This document shows, piece by piece, positions 22,614-32,860 of a DNA stretch of 64,000 nucleotides. Within the stretch, counting starts at the first letter, position 1, and each line of letters starts with the position of its first letter. Below the pieces are notes generated by a model that saw only the letters and a list, made by a program, of their open reading frames with translations, was not told the origin of the DNA and made no database searches. The DNA comes from Costus lasius (taxonomy: Eukaryota > Streptophyta > Magnoliopsida > Zingiberales > Costaceae): NCBI GenBank assembly GCA_027563935.2, contig CM050453.2:13472001-13536000 (forward strand), written 5' to 3'. A program made the position numbers and the translations under genes.

Positions 22614-23460
22614 CACGCCCCGAGCCCCGACCTTTTTTCCTCTTGTGACAATCAGCGAACGCAGGCAGCGTGCGTTCGTTTGCTCGCATCCAGGCAACGT
22701 TGAGGCGGACGAAAATAATTTTCGTTCGGCGTTCGAAAGAGGCTGGGTCAACGAAAGTCAAAATCGGACGAAAGTTTCGGAAAATTTGGCACACGAAGGT
22801 TCGCCGGGTACCGATTCGGTGTGGGCGAGACACCTTGCTATTCGCCGTTTGGTCTCCGAGATCGGAGAAATTAGGGTTGAGAGACGCGCTTACAAGAGCC
22901 GATGGATCCGGAGGGCATCATACCGCCGCTTCCTCTGCCTCACTGGCCAAGGGCATAGCACGAGCGCGTAGATCTTTCCCTTCGTTCTCGCTGCTTCATG
23001 CCGCATCTTGCTCTCCCCCAAGATCCTGATCCCGATCCGCTTCACGATCGACCAGTCGACCCCTCTCTCGCTCGCTCTTCTCCGCCTTCCCCGTCCTTGT
23101 CTCTCCTCCAGTTTGTCGGAGACATCCGAGCAGAACTCCAGGTCGCCGGCGATCAGTGCGATCCCCTTTCATGTCGTGAGCGCTCGCCGGTAGAGCATCT
23201 TCACCCGTTCCCTCTGCTGTCCGAGCCGCGGGCGTGGGACTCCGAGGCGACTTCTTCAGCTTCTTCCGGAGTCTTCGTTGTTTTGCGCTGCCCGCTGCAT
23301 TTCGTAGCTCGCCACCGCTTCTGCCTCGCTTATCTGGCCTCTTTCTTTCGCATCCTCGACCGTGTCTGTGGTGTCGCCGCTATTGCCCACAGCGAGTAAG
23401 CCATTTACTTCTCCGCAATTCTTCCCTCTTTCTCGCATATTTCAAGTCAAGCCTCATTTG
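22614..23460. other. GC-rich stretch, no gene supported; probably LTR-derived
   Basis: Positions 22,760-22,812 repeat the end of the neighbouring LTR in diverged form (gtcaaaatcggacgaaa, ttggcacacgaaggttcgcc), which suggests an older LTR fragment. Long overlapping frames exist on both strands at 22,645-23,438, but they are rich in Arg, Pro and Ser, show no domain, and are typical of GC-rich DNA. Confidence 0.45.
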
Positions 23461-23933
23461 TTCAAAATATGTGGAAAAAAAAAATTGATCATCGGACTTA
23501 ACTACAATTCGATATAACACCTTCGGATTCTTACCAAGTTAATTTAATCTAAAAAGGGGATATTTATATATAGTGATTAACTAATATTTTTTCAAATAGC
23601 CAGAGAAATATGACCTATAAATATAAAATTAGATAGAACAAATTATAATCAATGGTCTTGCGATTTTTTTTAAGTGTGAGGATTGTGAAAATGTGTTAAT
23701 GATGATTCTCAACGTCATACATACAATAATGAGTGGTCAACAACAACAAAATTAAGTTTGATAGAATAAAAAGAGATTTGGGATTTCCTCTAATCAAACA
23801 AATTTTGCTCTTACAGATAAAATTAAAATTGATATTCGTAACATAAAGCAACAATTTTGACAATCTTTTTTCTGAATTTTATACTGCTATGTGAATTAGT
23901 TTATATCAACTTACTCACGAAACCTTGCTGGAG
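23461..23933. other. AT-rich intergenic DNA, nothing recognised
   Basis: No frames longer than background and no repeat edges seen. Confidence 0.5.
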
Positions 23934-25070
23934 ATAAGATGCTAAATTTTATTATTAGTACTCAGAGAAAGGTCACCTTGTTCAATTCTTAATGGCACTT
24001 GATAGCTCTTTTCAATCTATTAGTGTTTCTATTCTTTATAGATATCTATTACCTTCGGTTGAAGTTGCTCATAATAAATTAATCAATTAAGAAATAGGCA
24101 TTTGATTTACTATAATCGGATTTAGAGAGGTTAGGTAACCACTAAAAGCATACAATCCCAGGTGAAGTAACAGCTTCCTATAGGCTTATCCCTTCTCTAT
24201 CAAATGAGGAGTAGGTCTAGAGTAAGTTAATTGAGGTCACAAACTTTTATATTATGTTATACTATTCAGAAGTTGTGAGGATGCATGGAGGTTTAAGTAT
24301 GATTTGGAATGGCGAGAGCTCAGCAACTTTGTTTTTCCTTTTTTTTTTTCAGTCCCATCCAAGATAGTGGAAGAACATCTAATCGCACAATTTGCAACTT
24401 TTTAGATCTTCTAGATTCATGTCTCGTTTGATTTCTGGCTTTCTGGGAATGCCAGCCGACACAATGAAACAAAAACAAAAAAAAAAATCTGAAATCAAGC
24501 AGCGGCAGTTGGCAGATGAAATTTAGCTTCTCCAATCGGCCAACTCAACAGATTAGCGCTTCACACAGGGGGCTGCGCCGCTTTTGCGTCGATGGAAGCT
24601 CTACAAACAGGGCAGGCCGAGTGCGACGCCAGCCACTCATCGATGCACTCCACGTGGTAGCAGTGGAAACACCTTGGCAGGAACCGCCCCCTCTCCCCCT
24701 CCTTGAAGTCCGCTAGGCACACCGAGCAACTCAGCTGCTTCTTCTGCGCCGCCGACGAGTACGCGAACACCGGTAGCCTCGACAGCACGTCCCTCGAGGC
24801 CGCCGCGCCATCCTCAACACTAGCTGTAGCGAAGATAGTGGTTGTGGCGGAGGCAGCGGTGGTGGCGGTGCGGTTGGTAGGCGAGACTCTACACAGAGCC
24901 TTGTAGAAGGAGCAGAGTAAGAAGACCAACAGGAGGATGCAGAGGAGCCAGAGCGTGACGATTATGAGAATCGGCATTCCTACAGCGCCACTATCCCCTG
25001 CTTCGAACCCGATGCGTGGGGATTGGAGAGATTCGAGATCAGGAAGGGCGGATCGACGGAAGCCCAGATG
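23934..25070. repeat. Duplicated block, copy A (RING-H2 gene and its 3' flank)
   Basis: Aligns with 38,431-39,570 along its whole length, including about 600 bp of non-coding 3' flank (ataagatgctaaattttatt, gaaataggcatttgatt, cttcctataggc). Divergence is low, a few percent by eye. The homology ends just beyond the gene's 5' end, where copy A carries a transposon insertion. Confidence 0.9.
24561..24977 (-). CDS. ATL-type RING-H2 E3 ubiquitin ligase, copy A
   Basis: Predicted single-exon membrane-anchored ubiquitin ligase of 138 residues, starting from the ATG at 24,977 ([10 protein letters not shown]). Residues 2-28 form one transmembrane helix ([15 protein letters not shown]). A low-complexity Ala/Thr linker with a degenerate GLD-like segment (SRLPVFAY) follows. 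The RING-H2 finger covers about residues 86-130, with all eight metal ligands present: CSVC, then CFHCYH, HVEC, and CPVC, with the Trp of DEWLASH. The family recruits E2 enzymes through the RING and is often pathogen- or elicitor-induced; targets cannot be read from sequence. Copy B has an upstream in-frame ATG giving 37 extra residues. In copy A that ATG is out of frame, and a 1,060-bp transposon lies between it and the gene, so the shorter start is the only good one. It may be poorly expressed. Confidence 0.85.
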   Translation of the reverse strand: MPILIIVTLWLLCILLLVFLLCSFYKALCRVSPTNRTATTAASATTTIFATASVEDGAAASRDVLSRLPVFAYSSAAQKKQLSCSVCLADFKEGERGRFLPRCFHCYHVECIDEWLASHSACPVCRASIDAKAAQPPV

Positions 25071-26130
25071 TAGAGGTGGCCAATGGGACGGGCCGGCCCG
25101 CGGCACGGACGACACGGCACGGGTTGGGCTCGGCCCTGCCCGGCACGTTGACCAAGTCAATGGACCGTGGGCGGCACGTGGCCCGGCCCGGGCCGTGTTG
25201 GGCCTAGGTGTTCAGGGATGTGGGCCGGCACGGCCTGCAAGCGTGCCGGGCCAGGCCCGGCACGGACTCGTGCTCGGCACGGCACGCGGGCCGGGCCCGG
25301 CCAAGCATGGCACGTGAATTTAGCCTCTTTTAATACCCTCATAACATATACATACATATACATATATATGTATGTACATATATATGTATGTATGTACATA
25401 TATATGTATGTATGTACATATATGCATGTATGTATGTATATACATATATATAACATATACATACATACACACACATACATACATACATACATACACATGT
25501 ATGTATATATGTATTGATGTCCTACACATAGGCACTAACCAAAGATAATAACAAATCTAAATTCGGTTGTATACATCAATACATACATACATACATATAC
25601 ATATATGTATATATGTATTGATGTCCTATACATACATAGGCACCAACCAAACCTAAATTCGGTAAATTCGGTTTTTTAATTTGTGCAACCATACCCCTTT
25701 GAGTGGAGTATGTAGGCAGCCTGTAACAGGTTCGGTCTAAAATATATAATAATTTAATATATTTTTTAAAAATTTGTGCAACATACATATTTATCAATTT
25801 CTCTTTTTTTTTTCATTATTTTTATTTTTTAAACATGTTTTAATGAAGCGGGCCAAAGTCGGCCCGTGGGTCATTTTCGGCCCGGCACGGCCCGCGTGCC
25901 ACATCTGGCCCATTGGGCCGAATCCGGCCCGCGTTCCGACTCCAGCCTACGGACCATTTTCAGCACGCGTGCCGGATCCGGCCTGAGCAAAACATTTAAC
26001 CGTGCCTGGGCCGGCACGGCTAATCGTGCCGCGGGCCGTGCTGGGCCCAGAGTTTTCTCAATCGTGCTGTGCTGGGAGTCGGGCCGAGGTGGGCCCGGGC
26101 CGGCCCGAGCACGGCCCATGGCCACCTCTA
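25071..26130. mobile_element. Non-autonomous hAT-type element (1,060 bp) with perfect 8-bp target duplication
   Basis: The terminal inverted repeats are TAGAGGTGGCCA at 25,071 and TGGCCACCTCTA ending at 26,130. The 8-bp direct repeat CCCAGATG flanks it at 25,063-25,070 and 26,131-26,138. The subterminal parts are packed with GC-rich ggcccgg/ccgggcc and gcacggc motifs in both orientations, and the centre is AT-rich with a tatg/cata microsatellite. No transposase is encoded; the frames are by-products of the repeats. It lies 94 bp upstream of the RING-H2 start codon. Confidence 0.95.
25336..25625. repeat. TATG/CATA-rich palindromic microsatellite
   Basis: Arrays of tatgtatg and tacatacatatatatg alternate in both directions, so the stretch can form a large hairpin. 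Part of it (atatgtattgatgtcctacacataggca and its sibling) is directly repeated at about 25,507 and 25,612. Confidence 0.9.
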
Positions 26131-26138
26131 CCCAGATG

Positions 26139-27869
26139 GACCAGGCATTTAAGGCTGTGTTTCTTAGCAGGGAAAGAAAGTATGAAGCAAAGAAAAATTT
26201 AGGGAAAGAAAATAGGATGGATAGAAAAGAAAAAAAAAATTTCCTCTATTTCTTTAGAGGGAACAAAAATTTCAATAACATATTTCAATTGATATTTATA
26301 CCCCCAACTTTATTTTTTTACAAAATAACATTCAACCTTATACAAATTTCAACTAGGTTAAACAGACAAGGTTAACTATGGCTTTAGCAGCTATCATCCT
26401 TATTGCAGTGCACATGGAATTACATTGGCTAGAAAATATATTTTATAAAAAATAAATCAATGTATAGTGTGATGAACGGATATTTGGTACTGGCCAATGT
26501 TTATAAAGCTGATGAATAAGCAAATGACTGCTAAGCACATTTAACAAAATTAGCATAGTATTGAAGGCAACGAAATTTGGGATGAATATTATAGATTTTA
26601 TAGGAACAACCACACAAATCCATTTCATCATAAAACCCCCAAACAAATTATTATCATTTCTCTATGCATGATAAAACCAAAACAATTGTTTAACATACCT
26701 AAACAAGAACACTACTAATGAATCCAATATCATAACAAGGATTTAGAACAACTTGATTAGTCAAAAATATCAAATCCAAAACCATAATATAATAATTATC
26801 ATTACTAGCATAATATATTTAAGTTCAATCAATCTGAGTCGTTTTTAGTTGGATTGCATCGTGCCTTGCTTCGTAACGCTCAACTGCATTCTTTTGCCCT
26901 TTCCCTTGCTCAACTGCATTCTTTTCCCTTGCTCATTTGAGATTCCCATTCATGTTGAAAAGTAAATTCCGATTAATCTAGAGTCGAGGGGATGCACATT
27001 TCCTCCACTCATGCTGGCCCTTGAGGTAATAATAGACCTCTCTCTCCTCTCGCCTTCTTTCCCATCTCTAAAATTCAAATCCATTTTTCATATCTTTCTA
27101 TTTCTAATGCTCTCTTCTCAGACTTTGACATATTTTCTTCAACTTCTCACTCGATTTTTTTTCATACTCTGTTTTTTTCCCTCTAAATTGAACTCATCTT
27201 CCCATGGTGTTCAACGAAAAGAAGAGGATAAAGTGGCTAAGTAATGGGATTTTTATGCAATCCTATATTAGTTGATGTTCGTAGGAGGTGGTTTGTTGAC
27301 TCCTATTAGAGCAATTCATCTTTCAACGTGTAAAATGATCAGATTCTTTTCGACTTTCTTTTTATGGTGCATGGCTGATATTGTTCTACACACTTCTTTC
27401 TATCTTCTTCCGAGGAATTGACCCGTTCATGTTTCTCCCCAAGTGCTGCATGTGGGGAGGACGAGGATCAGTACTCCCTTGCTTTCTGGATTGTTTTTTT
27501 GCCATATAATCGTTTTGAACACACTTAATATTTGTGCTTCGCTATTATAGTCTTTATACTTTGATTTGTAGGTTTCGGTATTGAATTCTCCTAAATCTCT
27601 CCGTGACTAGTATTCCTCTAGGAAAATGTCATTACCTAATATATTTTGTTTTTTTGTTGAGGGTAAATGCGTTATTGAGGGCATTGACACTGATTACAAA
27701 GTGTATGAAACTTATGCTGCCCTATGTTATTCCTTTGCTATATATTTGGTTTTTGTTATTCTAGTGTTATTCTTTTAACTATAACTTCAACTTTTTGTAG
27801 TTTTAGCTTGAATCTTATAACGTTTCTTGGTACATCAACGAGAGGGTCAATCTAAGGCTCTAAGCTAAG
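26139..27869. other. Intergenic DNA and presumed PSF1 promoter/5' UTR
   Basis: AT-rich. No gene supported; a frame at 27,011-27,244 is leucine/phenylalanine-rich and looks like pyrimidine-rich UTR rather than a protein. The PSF1 transcript start is probably within 27,000-27,800, but no clear TATA box was identified. Confidence 0.45.
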
Positions 27870-30800
27870 ATGTATGGTAGACGTGCATCTCAACTTTTGA
27901 AAGAGCAAGCATCCTGCGAAAATGGACAATTGACGTCATTTAATGTAAGCTAATTGTCTTGAAAATTTTCAACCTATTTAAGATGCACTGGTATCACGAA
28001 TAACATTATTTAGTTTGGTTTACATCACTTAGATATCTTTCTTGCTATAAAGATGCCCATTCCAGCAAATGACATTCTTTTTTTTACTTTGGTTTTTATA
28101 AGATGGGTGTCTTGTGCGACATATTGATTTAGTTTCTTATTTCTACCACTACTAAAGAAGTAGCCATTTTTTTTTTGTAATAGTGATGGTTAAGGGAAAT
28201 AGTTTTCTCCACCCATTAGCAGAAGGGGAAAAGGTTTTTCCCTTTATAGTATAGGTCCTACAACTTACAAATATATCCCATAGGGGACTAATGTACAAGA
28301 GTAAAGTAACTTATAAGTATGTACAATTCTAACATTCTCCCTCATGCTTTAGCATAAATATCAATCTTGCCAGCTTAGTATAAAGTATATAAAATATATT
28401 TCTAGCAAGAGGTTAGGTGAGAATGTTAGCTAATTTATCTTCAAAAGAGGTGAAAGGGGTGCATATTTTCTTGAACATTATTACATCTCTCACAATGTGA
28501 TAGTAAATTTCCATATATTTGGTTCTTTTGTGAAAAGTAGAATTGCTACCAATATAGACAATAGCTTGATTGTCACATCACACTGTCATGCGTTCTTCAT
28601 GAGTAATTCTCAAATTATTGTGAAATGATAAAGCGACATCATTTCATAGATAGTATACTCTTAACTGTTGTCATTTCTTTTAAGAATGTTATCTATATAG
28701 ACTACAAAAATAACTACGTAGTTGGTATTCTATTGTGTAAACATGGGGTGGTTCACTTTGCTACAAAGAAGTCTAACATTGGTATTTACTTCAGAGAATT
28801 TTTAGAACCATGCTTTTGGATTTTGTTTCAATCTACAGATTACCTTCTTGGGTTTGCAAACTTTATCCTCCCCTTAACATATCTAAGAGGTTGGTCTGTG
28901 TACACTTTGTCGACATCCATGTGAAATATATTCCAACTCAGGTTAGTAGTAAGTGAAAAAAAAATACATGAACATAGTTTTCCCTAGTCATAAGAGGGAA
29001 ATTGTGAAAGTAATCCAACCTATACATTTGAATAAATTCTTAGCTGGTAGTCTTACCTTATAATTGATGATAGAGCCATCAAGATACAATGCACACTTAT
29101 CAACAAAGAATAGGTCTAATATCACAATGATGAGAAACAAGATTAAATATCCCTAGTCATCCATGTGTCAATCTCATCATCCATGGTCCTTTTTAGTGAG
29201 TATAGAGTATAGCTTTATATATATTCTAGGGAAAGATGACAAATGATAATGACAAGGAAGAATGAAAAGTAGAGGATAAATAATCATATTTTGGATATCC
29301 AGAAATGGGATAAGCAAAACTAGATTGTTTCCTTTACAAAGGGCGATAGGAACATTAAGGTTATATGAAGAAGGTAGTAGGTTTGTAGAAATAGGCTATG
29401 CTAGTGGAGGAGCCTTAGACGATTGATGAGGTTATCTATTGTAAACTCGTAAGGGTGGGTTAGTCCAAGTATACAGCACGGTAGGATCTTACAATTTATC
29501 AGCGATGGAACTAATTTCCATGGTGAGGATGTGAACTAGAATAGGAGCAGAATTAGCAGTAAAGTAGTGTTAGTGTAATGGGGAGTTAACTCTAGAAAGG
29601 TCACATCAATTGAAGCATAAAAAGACCAATTAAGTCATAGTACTGGTAATTTTTTTTAGTACAAGGGCACCTGAGGAAGATAAATTTTATAGATTGGGAG
29701 GGCTTATCATGAACTTGAACAAGAGATGGAATAAAACAAAAAGAGCCAGATAGCAAAGGAGTAAGAAGAAAGATTGAACAATTGAAGTATAACATAGTAA
29801 GGACTTTTACTATGCAGGACAAATGTAGGTATGTGGTTAATGAGGTACTTAGATATAAGAAAGCATTAACCGAGTGGGCCTTGGGAATGTGCATATGAAA
29901 CACATTGCATGCACCACATCGAGCAAATGATGAATCTTGTATTTGACTATCTTATTTTGCTTAGAGGTGTAAGGACAAATGGTTTCATAAATGATTCGAT
30001 AAGACTAACAAAAGGATTAAATGATGATTGTATATCCACTTTAGGATTATCAGTATGAATAGTCTTAAAAGAAGAATTAAATTGGTTTTGAATTTCTTTA
30101 TAAAAAAACCCTTAAATACATCCACCACGCTGGATCATGTCTCTAAAAAAACAACCATGTCATGTGAGTATAATCATCAAGACATGTTACAAAATAGTAA
30201 TATCCATAAATAGATGACATGGGACATGGCCCCAAGTATTAGAATATATTAGTTCAAAGTAGAGGTACATTGGTTACAACTTGTGTTAGGGAAAGGAATA
30301 CAGTGATGCTTGTTGATAACAAGGCTTTGAGTTCAAGTTCTACCTTCACTTCTATACAACTACAACTTGCATTGTTGCATAAAAAAGATGGGTGTCCTAA
30401 TTGACAATGCCATTGGAGGGGAGTAATGGAGTTGTAGGTAGAGGTGAGGTGTGTGGTCTATTAAGTAAATAGATCTTATAAACATCATGCCCCTACTAAT
30501 CATCTTCATTTTCAAATCCTGAAATACACAATGAATAGAAAACAAATATTATCTAACAATTAGAAAAATTTAATCAAGCCACTAACGTATAGAAGATTTT
30601 GTGAAGATGAGGGGACATATAGAGCATTATGTTCATATCAGTTCAACCCAAGACTAGTACTTTTGTATGGATTGATATTCAAAATCTTGATCACACGAGT
30701 CAGGTTTTATTACTTTCGGAAATATCTTATGTACCATATTAGTGTCAATTCATACAAGTGATAATTTTGCTACTTCAGTTGCCTCTTTCTTCATCATTGT

Positions 30801-31943
30801 TGGAATTCCACTTTTTATTGTTTTGTCTTTAGAATTCAGCTATGGACAACAAACCTTATTTTGATGGTCGTTTTGTATGCCTTCTATCTCTTATTAAAGA
30901 GCTAACTAATCCCTTTGACAAATTACTTGTTAAAATGTCTTTATGTTAATTTGTTCCATGAATGTAACTTTGCTTGAATAATATAGAGTGATGCATTTGA
31001 ACAAGTTATTAAAGAATGCAATGAGCACAATCTGCAGCTCCAATCATTAATCAGATAACCCTTTCGCTTTCTTTTGATATTTGATGCTTATCCAAAAGGT
31101 TTAGCGTGTCAAATAAAAAATTGCTAAAAATGTATCTAACTGTTGATTTTCCCCCTTTTGATACTTCTATAAGTTGAATCAACTACTGCTGTGTAGAACT
31201 CTTATTTTTCTATTGTAAACCAGGAAAATTGAGGAACAGAACCTAGATATCCAAAGAACCAGAAATGAAGATCACTTTGGTGCGGTTATCCATCACCTTT
31301 CTCTGACTCGTAATAAACGGTGTCTGATGGCTTACATGTAAACAGATAGTTGTATCTTCCTATTTCTTTCAGAATCCGCATTTACTTTTACTTGCTCTTT
31401 GACTTCTATCCTATTATCCTGTTCATAATCAGATATAACCGGGCAGAAATCATTCAGAATTTGAGATGGAAAATTGGCCCTGTGCTTCCCCAGGAGATAC
31501 TTGAAAAACTAAATTATCTAGAAGTAGAGTATTTCAAAAATCACTCGGCTGCCATAGAGTCCTACATGTCTAAGATGGATCTAGATTTGACTGTGGTATC
31601 TAGTGCTTTTCATCCAATACTTTCGTGCCTCTGAACTTTCTATTGTGTTTTTATTTCACCATTTTGTTACTAAAAGATTCCAACAACTTTTAGGATATGA
31701 TTCCTCCAAAGGACCCCTATATTCATGTTAGGGTGCTTGATGATATTGGTGAAGTATGCCTTGGTGACCATTCAATCTGTCTAACCAAGCAGTCGCTCCA
31801 TTTTATTAGGCGTACTGATGCAGAACCATTTGTCTCACAGGTTCATATAATCAATTTACTCTCGTACTAGTTCATTTCGCATTTGATTTTAACATTACTC
31901 TTTCTGCTGGCATTAGGGTTTGATGGAGGAGTTTCTTGAGTGA
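27870..31943 (+). CDS. PSF1: GINS complex subunit PSF1, six exons
   Basis: PSF1 is one of four GINS subunits that, with Cdc45 and MCM2-7, form the replicative helicase in the nucleus. Exons by eye: 27,870-27,944; 30,987-31,054; 31,224-31,337; 31,433-31,595; 31,694-31,840; 31,917-31,943. They join in phase into 197 residues with no internal stop, close to the ~200 expected. Landmarks are the start MYGRRASQLLKEQAS, ECNEHNLQLQSLIR and HHLSLTRNKRCLMAY in the helical A domain, YNRAEIIQNLRWKIGPVLP, EVEYFKNHSAA, MIPPKDPYIHVRVLDDIGE at the B-domain start, and the C-terminal FIRRTDAEPFV and GLMEEFLE. All splice sites are canonical except the donor of intron 2, which is AT. Intron 1 (3,042 bp) hosts a decayed Copia element. 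The joined product reads as a complete PSF1; whether it is expressed depends on splicing of intron 2. Confidence 0.93.
28176..28334 (-). mobile_element. 3' LTR (159 bp) of a Copia element in PSF1 intron 1
   Basis: On the minus strand it runs TGTTAGAATTGTACATAC...CACTATTACA, with TG/CA ends, and is preceded by agcatgagggagaa, a clear polypurine tract. Its short length fits a Copia LTR. Confidence 0.8.
28335..30240 (-). pseudogene. Decayed Copia pol (integrase to RNase H) in PSF1 intron 1
   Basis: RNase H: the minus strand from 28,577 to 28,413 translates as CDNQAIVYIGSNSTFHKRTK, then YMEIYYHIVRD, and ends FEDKLANILT before a stop. This is the conserved C-terminus of Ty1/Copia polyproteins. 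Integrase: about 30,235-30,107 translates as YGYYYFVTCLDDYTHMTWLF, the region around the first catalytic aspartate, then a stop. The reverse transcriptase between them is too damaged to read. Stops and shifts make it non-functional, and the 5' end and 5' LTR were not found. Confidence 0.8.
30241..30986. other. Remainder of PSF1 intron 1
   Basis: AT-rich, no frame. The first ~300 bp may still be Copia-derived (upstream of the integrase remnant). The last part carries a pyrimidine-rich run before the acceptor at 30,986. Confidence 0.4.
31055..31223 (+). other. PSF1 intron 2 with an AT...AG border
   Basis: The exon ends ATTAATCAG and the intron begins ATAACCCTTT, then ends GTAAACCAG. Reading into the intron reaches a stop within about ten codons, and no GT donor nearby keeps the frame, so the AT border is needed for a normal protein. 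The start resembles the minor-spliceosome (U12) donor A/GTATCCTTT at six of eight positions. A convincing U12 branch site (TTCCTTAAC-like) is not seen near the acceptor. A GT-to-AT mutation in an ordinary intron is the alternative. Confidence 0.75.
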
Positions 31944-32860
31944 AATGCTTTGCCGTAGCCATGTAAGGCAGTTTTTCTTTTTTACTCTTTTTTTACCTTC
32001 ATTTAAACCTGAGATTAATCCCATAAACACTTTTCTTGCACTGCATTTATGGGATTTCACGTTTACTGTAAGTTGACAAATTTAAAACTTGAAATTTTAT
32101 TAGACATGCACTGATGCACTGATGTCAGTCAAAGGGGACAGTGCATGTGCCACAAGTATGTCTTATTATATATTTGCAATAAAAGAGATCTTAGTGTATG
32201 TTTGATCTAGTTTTTGCATGAGTGGTTACTTCGGTTATATAGATGCAATTTGCTTTCTAATATGTTTTTGTGATCAAAGATGCAACTAATGCTCTAATAG
32301 TTTCATGTTTAGTAGCCAAGAGTATTTAGATGATTGCTTGTCAAGATGTATGGGGATAGTTGGTTTATATAAGAAAGAAGTGGAAACAACCAAATTGAAA
32401 CAAAAGGAGAAGCCTGCCGCATGTTCTTGGTAATAGAAAGTTATTTTGAGCATCCAAGGTATGAGAAAAAAGTCTCTATTGGTTATGTACAAAACAGATG
32501 TGTTAATTACCTTCAATTTCCATCTTAGAAACTGTTGGGGTTTCCTCTTTTTGTTAAACGATTTGGTATCCTATCCATTACCTGCCTAGCCAGTTGTATG
32601 TTTATCATGTTGTGACTTGTTTTTTATTTAGTTAAATCAGTTATAGTTATTTAAACTAGTTTTATATTTAGTTATATTAGTTACAGATATCATGTCTAAT
32701 TTCGTTATAGTTAGTCAGTAGTGTTCATTAAAGATCATAGTATGAACTTAGTTAGATCTTTGATTATGTTCATATTTGAACATATTCTATCCTTTGCTCG
32801 TTGTGATAGTATTTGCACAGTATTTATTAAACAGTTTATCTTTATTGGCTCAATGGATAT
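31944..32860. other. PSF1 3' flank, no gene seen
   Basis: AT-rich; includes the likely 3' UTR. Short imperfect repeats of agttatagttatttaaactagtt and ttagttatattagttac occur near 32,636-32,720. Confidence 0.45.

Noticed and set aside
22645..23438. A GC-rich multi-frame gene after the compact LTR element
   Set aside because: No domain, no consistent splice pattern, and repeated LTR-end sequence within it point to transposon debris.
24561..25160. A 199-residue version of RING-H2 copy A starting inside the transposon
   Set aside because: The codon at 25,160 is TTG, not ATG, and the extra N-terminus is transposon sequence. The ATG at 24,977 is preferred.
25157..25535. Tyr/Met/Ile-repeat proteins on both strands
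   Set aside because: They are translations of the TATG/CATA microsatellite inside a non-autonomous transposon.
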